Notes: generated from the sequence alone by a model not told the origin. DNA of 64,000 bases from Allobosea lathyri (GCF_900108245.1 NZ_FNUY01000013.1:62001-126000), one strand, 5' to 3'. Counted from the stretch's first letter, positions 45,516 to 54,563 are shown. Numbers and translations: made by a program.

Positions 45516-47493
45516 CGTCGTTCCGACACCGCGCATCGCGGCAATCTGGTTCCTGCCAGTCCTCGCCATCGCGCTGCTCTTCGCGGCGGTGATCGCGACA
45601 CGCCCGCCGCTGGCTGGCGACCCTGCCGTGACGCTCGTGCTGGAGCGCATCCTGCTCTGGCACAGCCTCGTGCCGCGTTTCGTCACGGCGCTGCTTTGCG
45701 GGGCGGCGCTTGGCCTGTCGGGCGCCCTGCTCCAGCGCGTCCTGCGGAATCCGATCGCCGATCCATCCACGCTCGGCATCGCATCGGGCGCGCAGCTGGC
45801 GCTCACCATCGCGACCGCCTATGCGCCGGCCCTGATCGCGTTCTCCCGCGAAGGCGTGGCCTTTGGCGGCGGCATCGCGGCGGTCACCATCGTGCTGGCG
45901 CTGAGCTGGCGCCGTGGGCTCGATCCGGTCACTGTCGTGCTCTCGGGCATGGTGCTGTCGCTGGTGGCGGCGGCGCTGAGCGCGACCGTGATCCTCGCCA
46001 AGGGCGAGTATGTGCTGTCGCTGTTCATCTGGGGCGCGGGCTCGCTGAACCAGCAGAGCTGGGATGCCGCGATCGCGCTCGGCCCGCGCCTCATCCTCGG
46101 CTGCATCGCCGCGGCATTGCTGTTGCGGCCTCTGGCCTTGCTGGGTCTCGACGATAGCGGCGCGCGCAGCCTCGGCCTTGCCTTGCACAGCGCGCGCTTT
46201 CTCGTGCTCGCCATCGCGGTCTGGCTAGCGGCGACCGTCACCGCCGAGGTCGGCGTCATCGGCTTTGTCGGCCTCGCGGCCCCCGCGCTGGCGCGTTTTG
46301 CCGGTGCGCGCCGGATGCGCGACGTCCTGATCGCCTCGCCCTTCATCGGTGCCATCCTGTTGTCGCTGACGGACAGCGCGGTGCAACTCCTCGGCTCAGG
46401 CACCGCCGATCTTGCTCCGACGGGCGCGGCCACCGCGCTGCTCGGCGGGCCGATCCTGCTTTGGATGCTCAGGCGCGTTCCGCTGACAATTCCGCCCCAG
46501 GCCAATCTTCCGCATGGCCCGCTGCGCCGCATCGCTCGGCCGTGGCTGGCTGCCGCCGGCCTTGCTCTCGTCGCGGCCCTGCTCGCCATCCTGGCGCTGG
46601 TTGCGGGGCGCGGTCCGGACGGCTGGAACCTGGCCACCGGCTCGCTGTTCCTCGACCTCCTGCCCTTCCGCGCGCCACGCATCGTCGCGGCCGGCACGGC
46701 GGGCGCCATGCTGGGCGCGGCCGGCACGCTGATGCAACGGCTGACCGCCAACCCGCTCGCAGGACCCGAGGTCCTCGGCGTCAGCGCTGGCGGCGGTGTC
46801 GGACTGGCTGTCATGTTGATGCTTACGCCGGGCATGGAGCCGCTCCATCTGTTGCTGGGCGCGGTCGCGGGATCGCTCGCGGTCATCCTGGCGATGCTGC
46901 TGCTTGCGTCGCGTCCCGGCTTTGGCCCGACGCGCCTGCTGCTGGCCGGCGTCGCCATGGGAGCTTTGTGCATGGCGATCGTCTCGACCGTGCTCGCGCA
47001 AGGCGACATGCGCTCCTACGCGCTGTTGCTCTGGATGTCGGGCTCGACCAATCGGGTCGGCGATTTCGAGGCCTGGACGGGCGTTGTCGCCTGTCTCGCG
47101 CTGATCTCGCCACTGTTCCTGTTCTCGCGCTGGCTCGACATCCTGCCGCTCGGCGAGGGCATGAGCGGCAGCATCGGCCTGTCGCGACGGGCAAGCCGGC
47201 TGACGCTCGCAACCTTCGCCGCCGTGCTCACCGGTCTTGCCTCGCTGCTGATAGGGCCGCTCAGCCTGATCGGGCTGATCGCCCCCCACCTCGCCCGGCT
47301 TGCGGGTTTTGCGCATGGCCGCCACCAGCTGGCGGCTGCCGTGCTGATCGGCTGCGCGACGATGGTGCTGGCGGACTGGCTCTCGCGCGTGGTGGCCTTT
47401 CCCTATCAGGTCCCGGTCGGCCTGTTCGCCGCGCTGATCGGCGGCCCCTATCTCATCTGGCTGCTGAGCCGAGCAGGGCCGCACCATGGCTGA
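45490..47493 (+). CDS. fhuB: Iron-siderophore ABC permease, fused double domain (FhuB-like)
   Basis: The 667-residue protein is two FecCD permease domains joined head to tail, as in E. coli FhuB. The first half has PRFVTALLCGAALGLSGALL near residue 60 and GVIGFVGLAAPALARFAGAR near residue 255. The second repeats the same order, with PRIVAAGTAGAMLGAAGTLM near residue 395 and GPLSLIGLIAPHLARLAGFA near residue 595. Each Gly-rich pair contacts the FhuC ATPase. About 20 membrane helices are expected. The ATG at 45490 lies inside the end of fhuD (26-bp overlap); a TTG two codons earlier is possible. Confidence 0.93.
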   Translation: MPERAGVASVVPTPRIAAIWFLPVLAIALLFAAVIATRPPLAGDPAVTLVLERILLWHSLVPRFVTALLCGAALGLSGALLQRVLRNPIADPSTLGIASGAQLALTIATAYAPALIAFSREGVAFGGGIAAVTIVLALSWRRGLDPVTVVLSGMVLSLVAAALSATVILAKGEYVLSLFIWGAGSLNQQSWDAAIALGPRLILGCIAAALLLRPLALLGLDDSGARSLGLALHSARFLVLAIAVWLAATVTAEVGVIGFVGLAAPALARFAGARRMRDVLIASPFIGAILLSLTDSAVQLLGSGTADLAPTGAATALLGGPILLWMLRRVPLTIPPQANLPHGPLRRIARPWLAAAGLALVAALLAILALVAGRGPDGWNLATGSLFLDLLPFRAPRIVAAGTAGAMLGAAGTLMQRLTANPLAGPEVLGVSAGGGVGLAVMLMLTPGMEPLHLLLGAVAGSLAVILAMLLLASRPGFGPTRLLLAGVAMGALCMAIVSTVLAQGDMRSYALLLWMSGSTNRVGDFEAWTGVVACLALISPLFLFSRWLDILPLGEGMSGSIGLSRRASRLTLATFAAVLTGLASLLIGPLSLIGLIAPHLARLAGFAHGRHQLAAAVLIGCATMVLADWLSRVVAFPYQVPVGLFAALIGGPYLIWLLSRAGPHHG

Positions 47494-47555
47494 TGGGTGA
47501 AGCTCGCGGATCCTGCAGCGATGCTGAACAAGCTCTGCGAGCCGGTTAGCTGACG

Positions 47556-48251
47556 CTACCGGACTTTAAGCCCGAGTTCGGCGAGCAGTTGCCCCGCCTG
47601 CTGCCGGGAAATCGTTGCGCCGCGAAAGAGCGCGGCGTCGACCATTCGCAGCCCGCCGAGATCGGCGCCGCGCAGGTCGGCCCCCTCAAAACGGCAGCCG
47701 GTCAGGGTGGTATCCCGCAGATTGCAATCCTCGAAGACCGAATCACGGAAATCGCATTTGCGGAGATCGGCCTGGCTGAAATCGATCCTCGCAAGCGTCG
47801 TCTTGCGAAATCCGAACGAGGGGAGTTTCGCGTTGATGAGGAGCACCTCCTCGAATTGCGCGTTCAGCGCCCTCGCCTCGGAGAAATCCACGCCGGTGAG
47901 CTTGCTGCCCTTGAACGAGGCCGAGACGAGCGTCGTCCGGCGCAGGCTCGCATTGTTGAAATCGCCGGATTGAAACCGGCTTTCCGTGAGATCGGCGCCC
48001 ATGAAATCGGCGAAGGCCGCACGGCATCCCAGCCACTGCGTCCGTTCGAGCTTCGCGCCCTTGAGCTTCGCGCGCTTCAGGCTGCAGCGCTCGAACACCC
48101 ATCCCGACAGATCGAGGCCGGACAGGTCCGTTTCGTCGAGATCGCAAGCGGTCAGATGACAGGGCGTCCCCTGCCTGGCCAGGGATTCCACATCAGCCCG
48201 CTGAAGCGGCTTGTCGGAGACGGTTCGGTCGGGAGGCAGGGCTTCAATCAT
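47556..48251 (-). CDS. Pentapeptide-repeat protein
   Basis: The 231-residue protein consists largely of A(D/N)LxX-type pentapeptide repeats, from DLDETDLSGLDLSGWVFERC near residue 40 to RFEGADLRGADLGGLRMVD near residue 200, which form a right-handed quadrilateral beta-helix. The C-terminal part (ATISRQQAGQLLAELGLKVR) caps the helix. Some such proteins protect gyrase from quinolones, others are linked to type VI secretion; nothing here decides. No signal peptide is seen. It converges with fhuB across a 62-bp gap. Confidence 0.88.
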   Translation of the reverse strand: MIEALPPDRTVSDKPLQRADVESLARQGTPCHLTACDLDETDLSGLDLSGWVFERCSLKRAKLKGAKLERTQWLGCRAAFADFMGADLTESRFQSGDFNNASLRRTTLVSASFKGSKLTGVDFSEARALNAQFEEVLLINAKLPSFGFRKTTLARIDFSQADLRKCDFRDSVFEDCNLRDTTLTGCRFEGADLRGADLGGLRMVDAALFRGATISRQQAGQLLAELGLKVR

Positions 48252-48278
48252 ACGTGTCCGTAGCGACCTCAGCGCCTG

Positions 48279-48316
48279 CATTCAATTCCGTGCGGGACAT
48301 TCAATTCCGTGCAGGG
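48279..48316. repeat. 19-bp direct repeat
   Basis: CATTCAATTCCGTGCGGGA (48279-48297) is followed directly by CATTCAATTCCGTGCAGGG (48298-48316). It lies between the pentapeptide gene and the unrecognised gene to its right. The 15-mer TGCGGGACATTCAAT across the junction also occurs near 26848, before dnaE2's stop. Confidence 0.6.
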
Positions 48317-48345
48317 CGTGCAAATCCGCCGGCATGCGCCCCGCC

Positions 48346-49170
48346 TCACTGAAGCGGACCTTCCGCCTCCCGCAGCCGCACGTCGAAGCTCAACAACTGG
48401 TCGAAGAGCGGCGTTTTCCGATATTCCTGCACATCATCGTCGGAGCGCGTTCCGGCCTCCCTCACCTCCAGCAGCCCCAGCCATGTCAGGGGCCTGAGCG
48501 CGCGGGTGATCAGCGCGAATTCAGGATAGTCCGGCGCGATCGGATCGCCGATCGTCTCCATCAACGTGCAGCTTTCGACAAGCGTGCTCGCGCGGGACCA
48601 GTCATGAGCGGCGACCGAGAGGCTCCACAGCACCAGCCCCATATGGTGCTGCGGCCAGAACTCCAGCGGATTGCGATCGAAATCCTGCAGGTTTGTCTTC
48701 CAGAACGCCGACTCGAACAGAAGGGAGAGCAAGGCCGGCGCGGCTTCGGGCTCCAGCAGCGACTTGCCGACCTTGCTTGCCCGCAGCACGCCGCCGCGCT
48801 TCCTGAGGAGCCCGGCGCTCTGCAGGACGATCCGCGTGAACAGCACGCCGAAGGCGTCCTGCTCGTTGAGGACCTTGTTCATGGCAAGGGTGTGCGCCTT
48901 GCTCAGGCCGGGCCATTCGGTCCGGTCGAAGACCTCCCAGACATCGGCCCGCTTGAGAAAGCCGGCCTTCGTCAAAATCAGGCCCGCGCCCTCCTGAACC
49001 CGCTCCAGCAGAAGCCTCGCGGCCACGATCATCGGGGCCTGAAGCGCGACTTCGGGAGCGATCCTGGCCGGCACGAGCGCAAGCGCCTTCGGAACGCCGG
49101 CTGGAGGCTCCAGGAGAGCCTTGACGGATTGCGGCTCGAGCAGGTGCCAGGCGGGAAGAAGAGTTGTCAC
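48346..49170 (-). CDS. Hypothetical protein
   Basis: I do not recognise this 274-residue protein. It looks soluble and mostly helical, with no signal peptide or membrane segment. Visible features are a possible winged-helix-like stretch (KAGFLKRADVWEVFDR and LLRKRGGVLRASKVGKSLLE) in the middle, a Trp/His-rich part (FWPQHHMGLVLWSLSVAAHDW) near residue 175, and an acidic-basic C-terminus. The repeated hydrophobic heptad-like pattern would suit a helical scaffold. It is read in the same direction as the pentapeptide gene, 95 bp upstream of it, so the two may form a unit. Confidence 0.75.
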   Translation of the reverse strand: MTTLLPAWHLLEPQSVKALLEPPAGVPKALALVPARIAPEVALQAPMIVAARLLLERVQEGAGLILTKAGFLKRADVWEVFDRTEWPGLSKAHTLAMNKVLNEQDAFGVLFTRIVLQSAGLLRKRGGVLRASKVGKSLLEPEAAPALLSLLFESAFWKTNLQDFDRNPLEFWPQHHMGLVLWSLSVAAHDWSRASTLVESCTLMETIGDPIAPDYPEFALITRALRPLTWLGLLEVREAGTRSDDDVQEYRKTPLFDQLLSFDVRLREAEGPLQ

Positions 49171-49263
49171 CTGCCAAGCCTAGGCGGCTGCGGAAATCAG
49201 CTCAATGCCTGAGTCAGCAAAATGCTCCATCGCATTGATACCGTGCTCGGTTTTTGACGAGCC

Positions 49264-52200
49264 TCAGACCTTCTCATGTTCCGCAAGCTTTGCGTCCGAG
49301 GGCGCGACAGCCGAAGTTCGACCAGCATCCTCGCGGCGGCCGAACAGGTTCATCACGAAGACGAAGAAGGCCGGCACGAAGAAGATCGCCAGGATCGTCG
49401 CCGAAATCATGCCGCCGAGAACGCCGGTGCCGATCGCGTTCTGGCTCGCGGCGCTGGCGCCCGACGCGATCGCCAGCGGCACGACGCCGAGCGTGAAGGC
49501 GAGCGACGTCATCAAGATCGGGCGGAAGCGCAGCTGCGCCGCCTCGATCGTGGCCTCCCGCAACGGCTTGCCCTCGGCGCGCAGATCCTTGGCGAACTCG
49601 ATGATCAGGATCGCGTTCTTGGCCGAAAGCCCGATGATCGCGATCAGGCCGACCATGAAGTAGACGTCGTTGGGCATGCCGCGCAGCGTCACCGCCGCGA
49701 CCGAGCCGATGACGCCCAGCGGTACGACCATGATCACCGAAAGCGGGATCGACCAGCTTTCATAGAGCGCCGCCAGCAGCAGGAAGACGAGGAGGATGCT
49801 GAGGCCGATCAGGAACGGCGCCTGCGATCCGGACTGGATTTCCTGAAGCGACTGCCCCGTCCATTCATAGCCGAACCCCGACGGCAGGTCGCGCGCCAGC
49901 CGCTGCATCTCGGCGATCGCCGCGCCCGAGGAGTAGCCCGGCGCGGCCTGGCCGGCGATGCGCACCGCCGGATAGCCGTTATAGCCGACGACCTGGGTCG
50001 GGCCCTTCTGCCATTCGATGGTGGCGAAGGCGGAAAAGGGCACCATGCCGCCATGGACGTTGCGCACGTTCAGGCGCAGCAGATCGCCGGTCTGCATGCG
50101 CTGGCCCGCATCGGCCTGCACGGTGACGCGTTGCATTCTTCCCGAATTCGGGAAGTCGTTGACATAGGACGAGCCGAGATTGGCCGAGATCGTCTGGTTG
50201 ATGTCGGCAAAGGCGACGCCGAAGGTGTTCGCCTTCTCGCGGTCGATGACCAGGCTGACCTGGGCAGCGTCGGCGAGACCTTCGACGCGCAGGCCGGCGA
50301 GCACGGGGCTCTGCGCCGCAGCGCTCATCAACTGCGTGCGCGCGGCCGCGAGCGCCTGCTGGCCCAGACCCGCGCGATCCTGCAGGCGGAAGGTGAAGCC
50401 GCTCGAATTGCCCAGCCCCTGGATCGGCGGCGGGGACAGCGCGAAGGTCTGCGCGTCCTTGATCTGCATCAGCTTGCCGTTGATGCGGGCGGAGATCGCC
50501 GCGGCGGAATCGTTGGCGCCGCGCTCGTTCCAGTCCTTCAGGGTGATGAAGGCCAGTGCCGCGTTCTCGCCTGCACCGGCGAAGCTGTAGCCGGCGATGC
50601 CGAGCATCTTGAAGACGGCAGGCTCCGCCAGCGCGATCTTCTCGATCTGCTTGATGACGTCGAGCGTGCGGTTGGCGCTCGCTTCAGGCGGCGCCTGCAC
50701 GTCGACCAGCAGATAGCCCTGATCCTCGTTCGGCAGGAAGGCCGAGGGCAGGCGCATGAAGCTCCAGCCCAAACCGACCAGCAAAGCGAGATAGATCACC
50801 ATGTAGCGGCTGGGCCGGCGCGTGACGGCGCCGACCATGCCGCCATAGCCGCGCGAGGCCTTGTCGAAATTGCGGTTGAACCAGCCGAAGAAACCCTTCT
50901 TCTCGTGGTGACCATGCGCGATCGGCTTGAGGAAGGTGGCGCAGAGCGCCGGCGTCAGCGTCAGCGCGAGGAAGCCCGAGAACAGGATCGAGACGACCAT
51001 GGTCAGGCTGAACTGCTGGTAGATGATGCCGACCGCGCCGGGGAAGAAGGCCATCGGCACGAACACCGCGGTCAACACCAGCGTGATGCCGATGATGGCG
51101 CCGGTGATCTGCGTCATCGCCTTGCGCGTGGCCTCCTTGGGCGAAAGCCCTTCCTCGGCCATGATGCGCTCGACATTCTCGACGACGACGATGGCATCAT
51201 CGACGAGGATGCCGATCGCCAGCACCATCGCGAACATGGTGAGCACGTTGATGGAGAAGCCGGCGGCAAACATCACCGCACAGGTGCCGAGCAGCGCGAC
51301 CGGCACCACCAGCGTCGGAATGACCGTGTATCGGAAGTTCTGCAGGAACAGGAACATGACGATGAAGACGAGCACCATCGCCTCGAGCAGCGTGTGCAGC
51401 ACCTTCTCGATCGAGACCTGAACGAAGGGCGAGGTGTCGTAGGGCACGTCATGCTTCAGCCCGGCCGGGAAGAAGCGGGCGAGCTCGTCCATCTTGGCGC
51501 GCACGGCGTTGGCGGTGGCGAGCGCGTTGCCGGTCGCGGCAAGCTGGACGCCGACGCCGGCGCTGGCCTGACCGTTCAGACGTGTCGAGAAGTTATAGGA
51601 TTCGCCGCCGACCTCGATGCGAGCGACATCGCGCAGACGCACCGATGAGCCGTCCGTATTGGCGCGCAGCACGATCGCCCCGAACTCCTCGGGCGATACC
51701 AGCTGGCCGCGCACCAGAACGCTGGCCGAGGTCTGCTGGGTGATCGGATTGGGCTGGGCGCCGATGCGGCCTGCCGCGACCTGCGCGTTCTGCGCCCGGA
51801 CGGCTGCGATGACGTCGTTCGACGTCAGGCCGAGCCCGAGCATCTTCTCCGGATCCATCCAGATCCGCATCGAGCGCTGGGTCGCAAACAGCGTCGCGCT
51901 GCCGACGCCGGGAACACGGCGGATTTCGCCGACGACGTTGCGGCTGAGATAGTCGCCGAGGCCGACCGCATCGAGCTTGCCGTCCTCCGACGTCAGGGTA
52001 ACGAACATCAGGAAGCCGGAGCCGGCCTGCTCGACGCGCATGCCCTGCTGCACGACCGATTGCGGCAGGCGGGGCTCAACGCGGCGAATGCGGTTCTGCA
52101 CCTCGACCTGGGCTTCGCCGATGACGGTGCCCGGGTTGAAGGTGACGGTGAGGTTGATGCGGCCGTTCGACTCCGAGGTGGACTCGAAGTAGAGCAGCCC

Positions 52201-52419
52201 CGGCACGCCGTTCAGCTCTTCCTCGATCGGGCGCGTGACGCTCTGATAGATTTCCTCGGGCGAGGCGCCAGGGAAGTTCGTCCCGATCGTGATCGTCGGC
52301 GGCGCGACATTCGGATACTGCGCGATCGGCAGCATCGGAAGGGTGATGACGCCCGCGAGCATGATGAAGATCGCGACGACCCACGCGAAGATGGGGCGGT
52401 CAATGAAGAAACTCGGCAT
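49264..52419 (-). CDS. RND multidrug efflux permease (HAE1 family, AcrB-like)
   Basis: The 1051-residue inner-membrane proton antiporter starts with the typical MPSFFIDRPIFAWVVAIFIM. It has 12 membrane helices and two large periplasmic loops. The proton-relay Asp pair lies in GILVDDAIVVVENVERIM near residue 405, and the Lys is expected in the second half near residue 945 (GLSAKNAILIIEFAKDL). The second periplasmic half holds LGSSYVNDFPNSGR. It works with the adaptor encoded directly upstream and an outer-membrane channel that is not in this window. The start at 52419 is 5 bp after the adaptor stop. Confidence 0.96.
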   Translation of the reverse strand: MPSFFIDRPIFAWVVAIFIMLAGVITLPMLPIAQYPNVAPPTITIGTNFPGASPEEIYQSVTRPIEEELNGVPGLLYFESTSESNGRINLTVTFNPGTVIGEAQVEVQNRIRRVEPRLPQSVVQQGMRVEQAGSGFLMFVTLTSEDGKLDAVGLGDYLSRNVVGEIRRVPGVGSATLFATQRSMRIWMDPEKMLGLGLTSNDVIAAVRAQNAQVAAGRIGAQPNPITQQTSASVLVRGQLVSPEEFGAIVLRANTDGSSVRLRDVARIEVGGESYNFSTRLNGQASAGVGVQLAATGNALATANAVRAKMDELARFFPAGLKHDVPYDTSPFVQVSIEKVLHTLLEAMVLVFIVMFLFLQNFRYTVIPTLVVPVALLGTCAVMFAAGFSINVLTMFAMVLAIGILVDDAIVVVENVERIMAEEGLSPKEATRKAMTQITGAIIGITLVLTAVFVPMAFFPGAVGIIYQQFSLTMVVSILFSGFLALTLTPALCATFLKPIAHGHHEKKGFFGWFNRNFDKASRGYGGMVGAVTRRPSRYMVIYLALLVGLGWSFMRLPSAFLPNEDQGYLLVDVQAPPEASANRTLDVIKQIEKIALAEPAVFKMLGIAGYSFAGAGENAALAFITLKDWNERGANDSAAAISARINGKLMQIKDAQTFALSPPPIQGLGNSSGFTFRLQDRAGLGQQALAAARTQLMSAAAQSPVLAGLRVEGLADAAQVSLVIDREKANTFGVAFADINQTISANLGSSYVNDFPNSGRMQRVTVQADAGQRMQTGDLLRLNVRNVHGGMVPFSAFATIEWQKGPTQVVGYNGYPAVRIAGQAAPGYSSGAAIAEMQRLARDLPSGFGYEWTGQSLQEIQSGSQAPFLIGLSILLVFLLLAALYESWSIPLSVIMVVPLGVIGSVAAVTLRGMPNDVYFMVGLIAIIGLSAKNAILIIEFAKDLRAEGKPLREATIEAAQLRFRPILMTSLAFTLGVVPLAIASGASAASQNAIGTGVLGGMISATILAIFFVPAFFVFVMNLFGRREDAGRTSAVAPSDAKLAEHEKV

Positions 52420-52424
52420 CGTGA

Positions 52425-53660
52425 TCAGCCCTGCTTGCCGGTTGTGGCGGCAGGCGCGGACGCGCCCGTGCTGGCGGGGTCCTGCCGCCACGGCTTGCCG
52501 GTGAACCGCGCGCCGGGGCGAATCTTCTGGAAGCCCTCGACCATGACGTGCTCATCGGCCTTCAGCCCATCGTCGATCACCACGCGGTGGTCGACGGTGC
52601 GGCCGGCCTTGACGGGGCGCAGTTCGAGCGTGCCGTCCGGCTTGACGATGTAGAGCTGCGCCTGCCCGCTGCCGTCGCGCTGGATGGCCTGCTGCGGAAC
52701 GGCGATCGCATTGCTCTGCATGCCCTGTTCGATCACGACGCGGACATACATTCCCGGCAGCAGGTCGCCATCGGAATTGGGGAACTCGCCACGCAATGTC
52801 ACCTGTCCCGTGGTCGCGTCGACAGTGGCTTCGGAGAACAGCAGCCGGCCGGGATGCTTGTACTCGCTGCCGTCGTCGAACAGCAGGCGGACATTGGCCG
52901 CGCCGGGATCGGAACCGGTCAACGCTCCCAGCTTGAGCGCCCGCCGCAGGGCCAAAAGATCCCCCGCCGACTGGGTGAAGTCCGCATAGACAGGGTCGAG
53001 CTGCTGGATGGTCGCCAGATTATCGGCCGCATTGTTGCCGACGAGCGCGCCTTCCGTGATCAATGCCCGGCCGATGCGGCCGCTGATCGGCGCCTTGACC
53101 TCGGAATATTGCAGATCGAGCTGCGCGGAGGTCAGGCCGGCCTGCGCTACCGCCACGTCGGCATCCGCCTGCGCCAGAGCGGCCGTCGCGCTTTCCTGCT
53201 GCTGGACACTGGCGACGTTGCGCTCGCGCAGCTCGACGATCCGGTCCGACTGCTGGCGCGCCTGCAAATGGGTCGCCTGGGCGCGCTTCAGCGTGGCCGC
53301 CGCGCTTTCGACCCGCACCCTGAACGGCGCCGGATCGATCCGGTAGAGCACGTCGCCCTCCTTGACGATGCTGCCCTGCTGGAAAACGCGCTCGACCACG
53401 ATCCCCGAAACACGCGGACGCACCTCGGCGATCCGGGTGGCTGCGATCCGGCCCGGCAGGTTGTTGGTGACGGGCAGCGTCTCCGGCCTGGCGACGACGA
53501 TGCCGACCTCGGTGGCCGGCGGTGGCGCCTTTGGCGCATTGCTGGCCGCCTTTTTGTCCTCGGTGCAGGCTCCTACCAGCACGAGAAGGCCAAGGGCCAG
53601 AGCGCGGCCGGTCGCAGAAAGTGAAAAGGTCATCAGGGACTTCCGGGTCGACATTGTCAT
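52425..53660 (-). CDS. RND efflux periplasmic adaptor (AcrA/MexA-like lipoprotein)
   Basis: The 411-residue membrane-fusion protein has a lipoprotein signal peptide with the lipobox LVGAC near residue 31. Then come the lipoyl-like halves (RPRVSGIVVERVFQQGSIVKEGD near residue 85, split: RPRVSGIVVERVF and QQGSIVKEGD), an alpha-helical hairpin (residues 115-180, with ATHLQARQQSDRIVELRERN), and the beta-barrel and membrane-proximal domains (LLPGMYVRVVIEQGM near residue 315). It links the RND permease to the outer-membrane channel. Two Met codons three residues apart could be the start. It lies between tetR and the permease on the same strand. Confidence 0.95.
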   Translation of the reverse strand: MTMSTRKSLMTFSLSATGRALALGLLVLVGACTEDKKAASNAPKAPPPATEVGIVVARPETLPVTNNLPGRIAATRIAEVRPRVSGIVVERVFQQGSIVKEGDVLYRIDPAPFRVRVESAAATLKRAQATHLQARQQSDRIVELRERNVASVQQQESATAALAQADADVAVAQAGLTSAQLDLQYSEVKAPISGRIGRALITEGALVGNNAADNLATIQQLDPVYADFTQSAGDLLALRRALKLGALTGSDPGAANVRLLFDDGSEYKHPGRLLFSEATVDATTGQVTLRGEFPNSDGDLLPGMYVRVVIEQGMQSNAIAVPQQAIQRDGSGQAQLYIVKPDGTLELRPVKAGRTVDHRVVIDDGLKADEHVMVEGFQKIRPGARFTGKPWRQDPASTGASAPAATTGKQG

Positions 53661-53694
53661 GAGTTTGAGAGGGCGAAAGCGAGGACGGCGGCGT

Positions 53695-54264
53695 TCAGCC
53701 GGCGCTCGGTCCGCTCGGGCTCTGGGCAACGAGCCAGGCGATATCCGCGGTGAGCTGTTCGCGCTCGGCGGCAGGCCATGAGTGCAGCCCGAACCATTCC
53801 AGCAGCATCAGTCCTTCCACCGCGAGGAAAGCGAGCATCGCACCACGTGGATCGGTGGAAGTTCTGCGAATTTCATCGATCCGCTCGCGGTGGATCTTCT
53901 GGATCGGCTGGCGCAGTTCCGCATCATGGGCAAGCGCGGCGCAGAGGCTGATGGCGACAGCGCGCTCATCGTCCGAAACGGGGCGGGACGCCGCCGCAAG
54001 ACAACCCAGGATCTGCGCATTGTCGACCGGCCCGAGATTCGCGATCTGCTCCTGCACACGCGCCTCCTCGACCGCAACGCGACGCTCGATCACGGCCTTG
54101 GTCAGGGCCTGTTTGGTCTTGTAGTCGTAGAGGACGCTGGCCTTGCTGATGCCGGCCTCGGTGGCTACGGCGTCGAGGGTCAGGCGCACCGCTCCATCCC
54201 GGCTCACCACCCTCTCGGCAGCGTCCAGAACAGCCTCGCGATCGATGACCCGGTGGCGGCCCAT
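53695..54264 (-). CDS. TetR/AcrR family transcriptional regulator
   Basis: The 189-residue repressor has an N-terminal helix-turn-helix (LTLDAVATEAGISKASVLYDY, residues about 28-48; quoted in parts it is LTLDAVATEAGIS and KASVLYDY) and a C-terminal ligand domain with LEWFGLHSWPAAERE near its end. It is the first gene of the run tetR, adaptor, RND permease (34 bp to the adaptor). A perfect inverted repeat 12 bp upstream of its start is the likely operator, so the pump and the repressor would be controlled together and induced by pump substrates. Confidence 0.92.
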   Translation of the reverse strand: MGRHRVIDREAVLDAAERVVSRDGAVRLTLDAVATEAGISKASVLYDYKTKQALTKAVIERRVAVEEARVQEQIANLGPVDNAQILGCLAAASRPVSDDERAVAISLCAALAHDAELRQPIQKIHRERIDEIRRTSTDPRGAMLAFLAVEGLMLLEWFGLHSWPAAEREQLTADIAWLVAQSPSGPSAG

Positions 54265-54275
54265 GCTTCGTCCTT

Positions 54276-54303
54276 ATTTATATCCGACCAGTTGGATATA
54301 AAT
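54276..54303. promoter_or_regulatory. TetR operator of the efflux operon
   Basis: ATTTATATCC-GACCAGTT-GGATATAAAT is a perfect 10-bp inverted repeat with an 8-bp spacer. It ends 12 bp upstream of the tetR start. Length and symmetry fit a TetR/AcrR dimer-of-dimers site. Confidence 0.8.
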
Positions 54304-54336
54304 CCAGCCAGCGTGTTGTCAAGCGGATCCCGGCGG

Positions 54337-54462
54337 CTGGCCGACATCGCCCGCGCCTTGGCGGCAGTCGCAAGCCGCGATGCCGGCAAGGCCGAAGGCT
54401 TCGCGAGGGAATGCGGCATTGAACGATCGCACGGCTCCTATGAGGCGCTACTGTCGCGATGA
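54337..54462 (+). pseudogene. Remnant of a Gfo/Idh/MocA oxidoreductase gene
   Basis: A 41-codon stretch ending in TGA reads IARALAAVASRDAGKAEGF and then ARECGIERSHGSYEALLSR. This matches the N-terminal pattern of Gfo/Idh/MocA oxidoreductases (the second strand VASRD of the Rossmann fold, then the helix and GSYEALL). The first strand, the Gly-rich loop and the rest of the protein are absent. I read it as a decayed fragment between the efflux operon and the riboswitch. Confidence 0.65.
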
Positions 54463-54510
54463 AAGCCTGTGCGACATGCAATCGCCCGGCCCCTGCCCCG
54501 CGCCTGCATT

Positions 54511-54543
54511 GTTGACAGAGCCCGGTGTTGACAGAGCCCTGGT
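54511..54543 (+). promoter_or_regulatory. Duplicated TTGACA segment, possible promoter of the riboswitch operon
   Basis: GTTGACAGAGCCCGGT is followed directly by GTTGACAGAGCCCTGGT, so the -35 consensus TTGACA occurs twice, at 54512-54517 and 54528-54533. No good -10 box stands at the right distance. The position, 20-50 bp upstream of the riboswitch, fits a promoter. Confidence 0.45.
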
Positions 54544-54563
54544 GCGGCCGTCATGTTGCGGCC

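Noticed and set aside
49276-51648. A 790-codon open frame on the plus strand opposite the RND permease gene
   Set aside because: It is antisense to a clear efflux gene, is very rich in Arg, Asp and His, and has no family pattern. Such frames are common opposite GC-rich genes.
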